Virus record (IMG/VR): IMGVR_UViG_3300046010_009690 | Coordinates: 1-54,719 of that record | DNA: 54,719 nt | Direction: 5' to 3' (one strand) | From: a virus | In this document: one piece after another, positions 7,737-15,501 of the stretch | Numbering within the stretch: position 1 is the first letter of the stretch | How the letters are laid out: each line of letters starts with the position of its first letter | The notes under the pieces: model-generated | Database searches by the model: none | Told to the model about the DNA's origin: nothing | What the model saw: the letters and a program-made list of their open reading frames with translations, nothing else | Translations under genes and position numbers: made by a program

Positions 7737-10412
7737 ATGAATTACTTCCTTGACAATCCGATTCCGACTGCTGCGCAAGCAATACGTGGTTTCGCGAACG
7801 GCGGCGAAGTAGAGTCGATCACTGGCGAAGACAACTTCCTGCGCACGTTACCCGCAGTTCAGATCGGCGAATTAGCCGACCGGTACGGTATCATGCCGAC
7901 GGGCGAAGAGGAGAAGCTGACGGAGCCTCAAGAGTCGTCGTCAATGGACTTCGAGGCCGGTCAGAAAATGATGGCATTGATGTCGTTGATAGACCCATCC
8001 GCACTTAGCGCGATGAACTTTCAAGTGGGTGATGCAGCGTTTGGCGGGGGCGCTCCGTCAACCTTTCGCGCAGATACTCGCGCAGGACTTGGTAGTGCGG
8101 GATCTTTCTACGAAGAAGGCGCTTTAGAGGCTTTTAAGAAAGCGGCCAAAGATCCGACTCAAGGGATTTTTAAGTCGGGTTTTGATGTGCTTGCCGGTGA
8201 ACCGGGGATAGCAGAAGCTATTGCCGCTAAGTCTGAACGTGATGTTGGTGCGCTTGCCAAGGTAGAATCTGAATATTCTGTGATGAAGCCTTTGAGCGAT
8301 ATGCTGAAGGCCAATCAATTCAAAGAAGCGTTCGACTTCGCTAAACAGAACAACGTCGTTGACAAGCTAATGGACACTAAGACTCTTCAAGAGCTGCGTC
8401 CGGCGTTTAACCAGCAAGAGATGCGCGACTTCTTCGCTGCTGTTCCGAAGGATTACGCGGGCGGCAAGTTCGATTTTAAACCGGATATTGGCGTACTTGA
8501 AAGTATGGACCCATACGGTCAAGGCACATTGATGGAGTCGGGCTACCCTGATCCGACTCGTGCATTTAAACGAAAAGATGATAAGACTGTAGAGAACCTC
8601 GCTAAGGTTGCTGCTGTGGCCATGTTTGCAGCGGGCCTTGCGCCCGTGTTCGCTGGTGCAGGAGCTGGTGCCGGTGCCGGTGCCGGTGCTGCGGGTAGTA
8701 CGGCAGCGGGCGCGGCAAGCACCGGCGGCGGTTTCTTGACCGGCTTGAAGACTGCGGCTACTAACGTACTTAGCATACCTCAGACCATCGGTAAAACGGT
8801 CGCCGCGCAGCTCGGTGTTGGTTCTGTAAGTCCGGTGACTGCGAAGATGATCGGTAACGCCATCATTTCGGGCGGCGTCACCGGCGCAAAGGGCGGTGAT
8901 TTGGGTGATATACTTAAATCCGCTGCAATGGCCGCGGGCCTCACATTTGTCAGCGACAAAGTCATTAGCTCGGTAGCGCAGAAGCTGCAAGATAGTCGCC
9001 TAATGGACGCCGTCAAGGATATCCCCGGCGGCGACGTGTCGGCGGTTAGCCCGACGGCAGCGGCCAATATCGCGAGCAGCGTATCCCAAGGTCTTGAGGA
9101 ATTCGCTGTTACGACATTTGCACCGAGTGCGGCCGCAGCTGGCTTGGCTAATGTTGGCGCTTTGGCCGGTGCTCAAGCGGCTGTGTCACCAGACCAACCG
9201 GCACCCGAACAGGTCGGACCGGAGGACGAGATCGCGGGTGAATTCACCGTTGAGACCACTGCACCCGATTTCGGTGCTGGTCTCGAGACTGGCGCATATA
9301 CCGGCTACAAACTCGCATCTGACCAAGGTGTTGAAGAACCGGCGGTCACCGAACAAACGGAAGTTGTTGAGGAACCCGTTGAAGAGATCAAAGTCTCCAC
9401 GGAAGCGGATCAATTGGACTTCTCCGACCCGTTCATCCAATCGTTGATTGATCAATACACACCGGAAGTTACTCAACCTGATCTTGAAGAGGTGAAAGTC
9501 TCGACATCGCCGGATGAGCTCGAGGTTTCAGACGCAAGTGATGCTGTCATTCAGACGGTTATGGATCAGTTCGAACCTGCTCCAATCGATCCGGAAACGG
9601 GGATGGCAGAAATCGAAGTTTCCACAGATAACCTTGACCTCACTGACCCTTTGACGCAGGTGCTGACCAATCGTTTCGATGTGGAGACTCCCGAACCTGT
9701 GACAGACGGTATCGAAGAGTTTAAGGTGGAGACGGAAAGAGAACTACCTGATGAAGATCTCAACATTCCGCCACCGACTCCGATCGTGGTCGATCCGGCT
9801 GATATCCTCAAAGATTACAAACCAGTCGGTGTTGAGGAAGACCCTTTCAAGGAGCTACTCAAAAAATATGGCACGCTCGAGAATTTAATCAAGGGTCTCG
9901 GGGTATTAGGCGGCACAAGCGAGACGCAAGCACCACCGGCTGTTGCTGCCCCATACGATCCCCGCGCTAGCGCCGGTGCTGGTCAATGGATCGACTGGGA
10001 AAAGGTGAAGGCCGAAGCTGACGCTGCCGGTATGAACTTGAACACCTACACCGCTCGCAACTGGAACAAGATCCAGAACCGTGCTCTTGAAGCGGGGGTG
10101 CCGCAACCGGTCGCCCCGGTGACTCCGCCAGAATACCAGCCGGACTTGCAGATGAATCGCGGTGGTCTCGGACGATACGTAGATGGTCCTGGATCCGGTC
10201 GTGATGATAAAATACCGGCATTGCTAAGCGACGGCGAATATGTCATCGACGCGGAGACTTTGGCACTGTTGGGCGACGGTTCGACCAAGGAAGGTGCACG
10301 TAAGATGGACGAGTTCCGATCAAGCATTCGTAAGCACAAGGGCTCGAAGTTGGCGAAAGGTGGTATCAGCCCCAACGCCAAGTCTCCGCTCCAGTATTTG
10401 AGAGGCGTATAA
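7737..10412 (+). CDS. Large internal/ejection-type virion protein
   Basis: This 891-aa protein has a FANGG motif near residue 20. Around residues 280-330 is an Ala/Gly segment (VAAVAMFAAGLAPVFAGAGA) that could be a membrane segment. The middle is acidic, with a repeated unit of the type EVSTDNLDLTDPLTQVLTNR (at least four copies around residues 530-690). The C-terminus reads GSGRDDKIPALLSDGEYVID, a motif shared by many phage virion proteins. Size and position after the nozzle suggest an internal protein ejected with DNA. That role is inferred. Confidence 0.6.
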   Translation: MNYFLDNPIPTAAQAIRGFANGGEVESITGEDNFLRTLPAVQIGELADRYGIMPTGEEEKLTEPQESSSMDFEAGQKMMALMSLIDPSALSAMNFQVGDAAFGGGAPSTFRADTRAGLGSAGSFYEEGALEAFKKAAKDPTQGIFKSGFDVLAGEPGIAEAIAAKSERDVGALAKVESEYSVMKPLSDMLKANQFKEAFDFAKQNNVVDKLMDTKTLQELRPAFNQQEMRDFFAAVPKDYAGGKFDFKPDIGVLESMDPYGQGTLMESGYPDPTRAFKRKDDKTVENLAKVAAVAMFAAGLAPVFAGAGAGAGAGAGAAGSTAAGAASTGGGFLTGLKTAATNVLSIPQTIGKTVAAQLGVGSVSPVTAKMIGNAIISGGVTGAKGGDLGDILKSAAMAAGLTFVSDKVISSVAQKLQDSRLMDAVKDIPGGDVSAVSPTAAANIASSVSQGLEEFAVTTFAPSAAAAGLANVGALAGAQAAVSPDQPAPEQVGPEDEIAGEFTVETTAPDFGAGLETGAYTGYKLASDQGVEEPAVTEQTEVVEEPVEEIKVSTEADQLDFSDPFIQSLIDQYTPEVTQPDLEEVKVSTSPDELEVSDASDAVIQTVMDQFEPAPIDPETGMAEIEVSTDNLDLTDPLTQVLTNRFDVETPEPVTDGIEEFKVETERELPDEDLNIPPPTPIVVDPADILKDYKPVGVEEDPFKELLKKYGTLENLIKGLGVLGGTSETQAPPAVAAPYDPRASAGAGQWIDWEKVKAEADAAGMNLNTYTARNWNKIQNRALEAGVPQPVAPVTPPEYQPDLQMNRGGLGRYVDGPGSGRDDKIPALLSDGEYVIDAETLALLGDGSTKEGARKMDEFRSSIRKHKGSKLAKGGISPNAKSPLQYLRGV

Positions 10413-10413
10413 C

Positions 10414-11826
10414 ATGGCAAGCCTTCTTTCCGGCACTCCCGGTTCCACCACGTCTACCGTCTCGACGCAGACGCCACCTTGGATGCAGGACGCTATTTAT
10501 AACACAGTGTCTTGGGCGCAGAATCTTGCTAACAAGCCATACGTCCCCTACGAAGGTCCACGGATCGCCGGGTTCACTCCAACCGAACAAGCGGGCATGC
10601 GGGCTGCGGTTGGTTCCGCGGGAGCGTTCGAACCGTATCTCGGTGCCGCAACCGGGGCACTCGGTGAAGCCGCGGGAATTAAAACCGCGGGGATGATTAC
10701 CGGTGGTCCTTCTGGGATGGCCGGTGCTCAGCCATATTTGTCGCAAGCCGCCGGGATGAGTGGTGCGGGAGCAGCTCAGCCTTACCTTCAGAAAGGTGCC
10801 GCGCCAATCGAGATGGCGGGTAAGGGTAGCGCACTCAGTATGGCCCAGCCGATGCTCGGACAAGCTGTCGGTGCCTCGCCGCTTTCGGCCGCTCAACCAT
10901 ATTTGAGTCAAGCCTCTCGAACCTTCCCCGGTGCGGTCGAACAGTATATGAACCCGTACACGAAGAACGTGGTCGGACAGATCGCGGATCTCGGGGTGCG
11001 CCAACTGCAGGAGAAATTCCTCCCCGCGATCGGCGAAGAATTCATCCGAGCGGGGCAATTTGGCGGTTCGCGGATGGGTGAATTCGGTGCACGCGCTCTG
11101 CGTGATGTGCAGGAAGGCGTGTTGGCCGAACAATCGAAGGCGCTGCAAGCGGGTTATGGTCAAGCAGCAGATATCTTCGGTCAAGAGCAAGCCCGCCAAG
11201 CGCAGCTCGCGGGTACCGTCGGCCAGCTCGGTGGCGCACAGCAACGTGCTCTCCTTGAAGCTGGTCAAACGATGGGCCAATTAAGCACGAGCGACTTGCA
11301 ACGATTGCTCCAAAGTGGTGTCAGTCTCGCTGAGATCGGTCAGACGCTTGGTGGTCTCACCGCGCAAGATGCAGCTCGACTGGCCGAAATTGGCGCGACC
11401 ACAGGCCAGCTCACTGGGCAAGACGCGCAGCGGGCGTTGCAGACTCAGATGGCACAGGCAGAAGCCGCGGCACAAGACGCCGCTAACATGCGGGCTATCG
11501 CGCAGCAATACGGTGGGCTTGGTGAAGCCGCTCAGACTCTTGGGTTGCGCGGTGCAGCAGCGATAACTGGAGTCGGTGGTGCCGAACGTGAACTCGGGCA
11601 GCGGGCGCTTGACCTTGCATACCAGCAGTACGAAGAAGAGCGCAAATACCCGTACGAACAGCTCGGATTCCAAGCCGGTATTATCGGCGGTTTCCCTGCA
11701 AGCAGCACCGGCACTACCAGCACTGCCAGTAGGATCGATCAGCCGGTCGAACCGTCTGATCTGTCGAAGATTCTCGGCGGGCTCGCGGGCGCGACCGCTT
11801 TGTATAAGACGTGGAAGGGTCCCTGA
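10414..11826 (+). CDS. Virion protein, probable internal/ejection protein
   Basis: This 470-aa protein begins with a Thr/Ser-rich leader and WMQDAIYNTVSWAQNLANKP, then YEGPRIAGFTPTEQAGM. Repeated AQPYLSQAAG-like units follow. The second half is a long Gln/Ala-rich helix with repeated TxGQLxxxDxQRL units. This combination recurs in podovirus internal proteins next to the tail genes. The stop overlaps the next start. Confidence 0.6.
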   Translation: MASLLSGTPGSTTSTVSTQTPPWMQDAIYNTVSWAQNLANKPYVPYEGPRIAGFTPTEQAGMRAAVGSAGAFEPYLGAATGALGEAAGIKTAGMITGGPSGMAGAQPYLSQAAGMSGAGAAQPYLQKGAAPIEMAGKGSALSMAQPMLGQAVGASPLSAAQPYLSQASRTFPGAVEQYMNPYTKNVVGQIADLGVRQLQEKFLPAIGEEFIRAGQFGGSRMGEFGARALRDVQEGVLAEQSKALQAGYGQAADIFGQEQARQAQLAGTVGQLGGAQQRALLEAGQTMGQLSTSDLQRLLQSGVSLAEIGQTLGGLTAQDAARLAEIGATTGQLTGQDAQRALQTQMAQAEAAAQDAANMRAIAQQYGGLGEAAQTLGLRGAAAITGVGGAERELGQRALDLAYQQYEEERKYPYEQLGFQAGIIGGFPASSTGTTSTASRIDQPVEPSDLSKILGGLAGATALYKTWKGP

Positions 11827-12953
11827 TGGCTAACAACATCTACTCTATGCTCGATATTGGTGCGGCCCCTCAAGCGGAGGAGCGTCCGGACCAGATCGAG
11901 TCGCTCTTCTCGAAGTACTTCGGTGCCGATGACTACATGTTGAAGGCAGAAGAAGCGCAGAAGAAGCGAAACGAACTCCTCGCAGCTTATAAAGGCACTT
12001 TGGCCGGAAGTGCACAGATCGCTGACGCCGAACCTTCTCAGTCTGAGCGTTACTTCCGGTTGGCGCAAGCTCTTCTGACTCCGGGCAAGACCGGTGATTT
12101 CTACGAGTCGCTTGGCAACGTAGCTGAAGTCTCGGGCGAAATGGAGAAAGAGAAACGTCTTGCTCGTCGCCAACAAGCTCTTGACGCTTTGAAGGCGGCG
12201 GGTGCCGGTCAGCAACTCGACATCGAAGCCGCGGGACAGGATATCGACCTCTACACGAAACTCGCTGAGAAAGCGGAATCGACGAGAGGCAATATCCTGC
12301 AGAAGCTGGCCGAGCAGTCGTTCAAGCCGAGAGAGGCGCAATCGCCCGCTGGTAAGCAAGCGATGGACGAGGGCCTCACACCGGGAACGGCCGACTTCCA
12401 CAAGCGTGTCGCGGCGATCGCCGAGAAGCAGGGTGACGCTGCAGAAGCTCGTCTCAACGTGGCTCTCGCTAACGCGGCGCTTGCTCAAGCTAAATACGAA
12501 CGTTCCGGCACCGAGATGGGTGCGGCCGAGACTCGACTCTTGTCCGAAACCGAGGACAGTCTGTTCGCGAAGAAAGAATCGAAGATGCTTCTCGGTGAGG
12601 CGTTGCGGCTTAATCCGTACACCTACGATTCGAGTATTGCTGACACTCTCGCTCGATTCTCGGCTGAAGGCTTCTCACCGGATAGCGAGAAGGTGATTAA
12701 CACTCGCGACCTTGAGAATATTCTTACTCAGCAATTGTTGTCGAGCCTCCGAGCGACGTTCGGTGCTGCACCGACCGAAGGTGAACGTAAGGTTCTTGAA
12801 GAGTTGCAAGGTATTGAGTCGAAGAGTAAAAAGGAGCGCGAGCGCATCCTCACTCGAGCCTTGTCGCTTGCCGACTCTCGAATTAAAAAGGACGAAGAGC
12901 GCATTAATGCGATCCGCGGCGGTGCTTACCGGTACCGCACCACGCAGGAGTAA
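11826..12953 (+). CDS. Virion-region helical protein
   Basis: This 375-aa protein is mostly helical and charged, with the opening NNIYSMLDIGAAPQAEERPD. It then has EKEKRLARRQQALDALKAAG and a long Ala/Glu/Arg-rich coiled-coil stretch. ATG at 11826 overlaps the upstream stop and is preferred over GTG at 11811. Helical proteins in this position of podoviruses are usually ejected with DNA. No specific family is recognised. Confidence 0.55.
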   Translation: MANNIYSMLDIGAAPQAEERPDQIESLFSKYFGADDYMLKAEEAQKKRNELLAAYKGTLAGSAQIADAEPSQSERYFRLAQALLTPGKTGDFYESLGNVAEVSGEMEKEKRLARRQQALDALKAAGAGQQLDIEAAGQDIDLYTKLAEKAESTRGNILQKLAEQSFKPREAQSPAGKQAMDEGLTPGTADFHKRVAAIAEKQGDAAEARLNVALANAALAQAKYERSGTEMGAAETRLLSETEDSLFAKKESKMLLGEALRLNPYTYDSSIADTLARFSAEGFSPDSEKVINTRDLENILTQQLLSSLRATFGAAPTEGERKVLEELQGIESKSKKERERILTRALSLADSRIKKDEERINAIRGGAYRYRTTQE

Positions 12954-12956
12954 GAC

Positions 12957-14897
12957 ATGGCCGACACAGCAACGAACCTCGTCCGGTCTATCCTTGGCCA
13001 GGGCTTGGCGATGGGTTGGGGCGACGAGGCTGAAGCGTGGCTTCGCTCTAAGCTCGGCGACGAGGAGTACGAGAAGGCACTCACCGAGATTCGGTCCGAG
13101 TACGGCACATTCTCGGAAGAAAGCCCTTGGGTGTCTGGTATTGGTGAAATCGCAGGTGGTGCAATCCCCGCGGTAGCGTCGTTCCTGACGCCGGGTGGTC
13201 AGCTTAGCGCCGCGACGACAACTGGCCGCATGCTCGGCCCTCTGTCGCGACTGATCGGTCTCGGCAAAACGGCCGGTCAGCGAACGACCGCGCAAAACGT
13301 CGGCCGAATCGCAACAACTGGTGGTGTTCAAGGCGCGATCACAGGCGCGGGTAGCACCGAGGGCGATCGAACGGCCGGAGCTGTTGGCGGTGGCCTCTTC
13401 GGTACAGCATTCGGTACTGCAACGCCGCTCGTGCTCAAAGGTACTGGTGAACTCGCTAGCCGCGTATTCGACATGGCGGGCGTGTCACCCAACAAGGCGA
13501 AACAGTGGGCTCTCGAGAAGCTGAATCTTGCACTCGATGATGAAAGCCCCCGTGCGATCGCGAGTCGGATCCGACAGGATATTCAACTCGGCGTACCTCC
13601 GGCGATCGCCAACGTTACGCCGGGTACGGTACAACTCGCAGAATCTGTGGTGCAGCGCGGCGGCAAGCCGTCCCGCGAACTCGAAGAGAAGATCGCGGCA
13701 CAAAAGGCCGGATCGCGTGATCGGGTTGCCAAACAAGTGCGCCGTGGCCTACAGGCCCGCGATTACTACAAGGAAGAGGGTCGCCTGATCGAGGACCTCC
13801 GATCGGATGCCGACACTCTGTATGATGCCGCGTATGCTGTGGGTGACATCAACGATCCTGTAATCAACCGCGTGTTGCTCGAGCCGGAATTCCAGCGGTT
13901 CTTTACCAAGGCACAAGGTATTCTGGACAAGAAGCGTCTCGCCGCGGAACTCGATCCGCAGGGCGATCCGTCGAAGTTCGTGCTGCGACCGATCTACGAT
14001 CCGCAGACCGGGCAAATGGTGGCGACGCCGGACGTCCGGACGCTCGACTACATCAAGCAGGGCATCGACGCTGAGATCGGCGAGCTGTACAAAGCCGGTA
14101 AATCGGCCGAGGGTAACGCACTCAAGGCGCTGCGTGAGCAGTACATCCGACGTCTCGACGATTTGGTGCCGGAGTACAAAGCAGCTCGAGCCGAGTACAA
14201 AGGCGACATCGAGACGCTCGAAGCGTTGCGGCTCGGCCGCGACGAATTCAGGAACCTCGACCCTGAGCAGGTGCAGAAATTCGTCAAAGATATGTCGAAG
14301 GGCGAGCTAAATGCTTTCCGCACCGGTGTAGCCCGGAATCTGTTCGACACGATCATGGATCCGGCTACCGACATCAACGCGGCCAAGAGGATCATCGGGT
14401 CACCATCGACCCGCAAGTCGCTGGAGGCGGTCTTCGAGACACCGGCCCAGCGCGACTTCTTCATGACGGCGCTCGAGCGTGAACTCGAACTGTTCAAATC
14501 CGCGGGTCAGATTCTGGCGGGTTCGCCGACCGCGAAGCGCACCGCGATGCGCGAGACGTTGGAAAACCGACCGGGCGTAATGGAAGCCGCTGCTGAGACG
14601 GCGAGCCGCGGTTTCATCGGGTCGATTGCACAGGGTGTACTATCGCTCCTTCGCAAGGGCGTTCCCGACGAATATTACCAAGAGCTGGCCAATTTACTCA
14701 AATCCGGGTCGCCGAAGGAAGTAGCCGCGGTGGTTAAAATGCTCGAGGAAGCTGCCCAGAAGCGAGGATTTCGCGAAGGTACGATCGGCGGCACCCAAGC
14801 CGGTATCGTCGGCGGCACGATTGGCCTCGCACCACCGGCTCCTGAGAGCGCGGAAGCCCGCCGTAGCCGCGAAGAGCGGCAGATGCTATATCGGTAG
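12957..14897 (+). CDS. Large virion-region protein, probable ejection protein
   Basis: This 646-aa protein has an N-terminal domain (GLAMGWGDEAEAWLRSKLGD), then a Gly/Ala-rich hydrophobic stretch (GEIAGGAIPAVASFLTPGG and GAVGGGLFGTAFGTATPL) that could insert into membrane. A long helical region follows, containing LDYIKQGIDAEIGELYKAGK and FRTGVARNLFDTIMDP. It is the last rightward gene before non-coding region A. A role in DNA ejection is inferred from hydrophobic segments and position. Confidence 0.6.
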   Translation: MADTATNLVRSILGQGLAMGWGDEAEAWLRSKLGDEEYEKALTEIRSEYGTFSEESPWVSGIGEIAGGAIPAVASFLTPGGQLSAATTTGRMLGPLSRLIGLGKTAGQRTTAQNVGRIATTGGVQGAITGAGSTEGDRTAGAVGGGLFGTAFGTATPLVLKGTGELASRVFDMAGVSPNKAKQWALEKLNLALDDESPRAIASRIRQDIQLGVPPAIANVTPGTVQLAESVVQRGGKPSRELEEKIAAQKAGSRDRVAKQVRRGLQARDYYKEEGRLIEDLRSDADTLYDAAYAVGDINDPVINRVLLEPEFQRFFTKAQGILDKKRLAAELDPQGDPSKFVLRPIYDPQTGQMVATPDVRTLDYIKQGIDAEIGELYKAGKSAEGNALKALREQYIRRLDDLVPEYKAARAEYKGDIETLEALRLGRDEFRNLDPEQVQKFVKDMSKGELNAFRTGVARNLFDTIMDPATDINAAKRIIGSPSTRKSLEAVFETPAQRDFFMTALERELELFKSAGQILAGSPTAKRTAMRETLENRPGVMEAAAETASRGFIGSIAQGVLSLLRKGVPDEYYQELANLLKSGSPKEVAAVVKMLEEAAQKRGFREGTIGGTQAGIVGGTIGLAPPAPESAEARRSREERQMLYR

Positions 14898-15050
14898 CGG
14901 GTCCTTCTTCCGAGCGGCGAGGAGAGCCTTCCCGATGGCTTCGACTCGCTTCTTACGAATCGGGTCACAGCGACCGAAATGTTCGATTTGACATTGGCGG
15001 CACCAGAATCGGACTTGCCGAGGGTGCCGTCGGTACGATTTCCACCCCAT
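14886..15050 (-). CDS. Possible small zinc-finger-like protein
   Basis: A 54-aa minus-strand frame begins MGWKSYRRHP and contains WCRQCQIEHFGRCDP, a CxxC/HxxxC arrangement that could bind zinc. It ends in a basic helix (IRKKRVEAIGKALLAARKKD). It overlaps the 3' end of the upstream rightward gene by 12 bases in convergent orientation. No strong ribosome binding site is seen. The Cys/His arrangement and basic tail, rather than length, support it. Confidence 0.35.
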   Translation of the reverse strand: MGWKSYRRHPRQVRFWCRQCQIEHFGRCDPIRKKRVEAIGKALLAARKKDPLPI

Positions 15051-15196
15051 GGGGGATCTTATCACGGGCCTCGAACTGTGTTAAGATGGTCGTGACGGCA
15101 TAAGAAGAACAATTCGCCGTTTCACCCCCGAAACAATGTAGCGGTTGTAGCATTTTTGTAGCGGTATATATGCTACACACTAATATGTGCTCTCGC

Positions 15197-15219
15197 ACGG
15201 GCGGGAACGGCATCAGAAA
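15197..15219 (+). repeat. Direct repeat copy 1 (CGGGCGGGAACGG core)
   Basis: This 23-bp sequence is repeated exactly at 15368-15390, 171 bases downstream. The core CGGGCGGGAACGG has weaker relatives in region B near 34355 (CGGTGGGAACCG) and 34557 (CGGTCGGGAACG). It may be a protein-binding site. Confidence 0.8.
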
Positions 15220-15224
15220 ATATA

Positions 15225-15350
15225 TATACCCCCCTCTGTGGCGCTGTAGCGTAAAAAAAGGGGATATACTATAGGGGTAATTTACGAATATTAATATATA
15301 GGGGTAACACAAGAATATGTAATCCCCCCGCTACAATGCTACACTATATT
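15225..15350 (+). repeat. Inverted repeat arm in region A, paired with region B
   Basis: This stretch matches the reverse complement of about 34376-34500 over more than 100 bases with small gaps. It includes an exact 24-bp block at 15255-15278 (core GGGGATATACTATAGGGG), a TAACACAAGA block and a CCCCCCGCTACAATG block. The two arms lie 19 kb apart and bracket the replication and small-gene half of the window. Confidence 0.8.
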
Positions 15351-15367
15351 ATTGTCTCTTTTTTTGT

Positions 15368-15390
15368 ACGGGCGGGAACGGCATCAGAAA
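15368..15390 (+). repeat. Direct repeat copy 2 (CGGGCGGGAACGG core)
   Basis: Exact second copy of the 23-bp element at 15197-15219. It lies about 55 bases before the -35 of the primase promoter, which would suit an activator or initiator site. Confidence 0.8.
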
Positions 15391-15444
15391 TATAATTTGT
15401 GTGTAGCACCTATATATGCTACAAAACCGCTACAAACGCTACAA

Positions 15445-15473
15445 TTGACCGCGGGACGGTTTCGTGGTACCCT
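15445..15473 (+). promoter_or_regulatory. Promoter for the primase gene, conserved leader type
   Basis: TTGACC (15445-15450), a 17-bp spacer ending CGTGG, and TACCCT (15468-15473). It is followed by CGTTTATAGCGAGG, the same leader found at the 33.3-kb divergent promoters at matching distance. The -10 is poor by sigma70 standards, so an activator may be needed. The leader ends in the GCGAGG ribosome binding site. Confidence 0.6.
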
Positions 15474-15501
15474 TCCCATATCGTTTATAGCGAGGTTTGA
15501 C

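Larger units (their letters stand above)
15110..15444. promoter_or_regulatory. Non-coding region A: TGTAGC hexamer cluster, possible origin or control region
   Basis: No convincing gene is seen here. Eleven copies of TGTAGC or its complement start at 15137, 15146, 15157, 15172, 15245, 15330, 15338, 15402, 15418, 15429 and 15438. AT-rich runs (15165-15240, 15284-15300) lie between them. The segment contains an arm of a long inverted repeat shared with region B and a pair of direct repeats. It lies immediately upstream of the primase gene. Iteron-like sites plus AT-rich DNA beside replication genes suggest a replication origin or regulatory hub, which is inference. Confidence 0.55.

Noticed and set aside
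7737-14897. Tape measure protein of a long-tailed phage
   Set aside because: The large genes here are several separate Ala/Gly-rich proteins next to a nozzle-like gene. No tail tube, sheath or tail-assembly frameshift genes are present.
15255-15278. Possible T7-like single-subunit RNA polymerase promoter (ATATACTATAGGGG)
   Set aside because: The CTATAGG-like core is suggestive, but no phage RNA polymerase gene is visible in the window, and ordinary sigma70-type promoters are present. Kept only as part of the repeat.
14965-15312. Minus-strand 115-codon frame across region A
   Set aside because: It translates iterons and AT runs into low-complexity sequence and overlaps the better Cys/His frame. 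No ribosome binding site was seen.
15110-15444. CRISPR array
   Set aside because: Repeat units are 6-23 bases, irregularly spaced and in both orientations, with no regular spacers and no cas gene.
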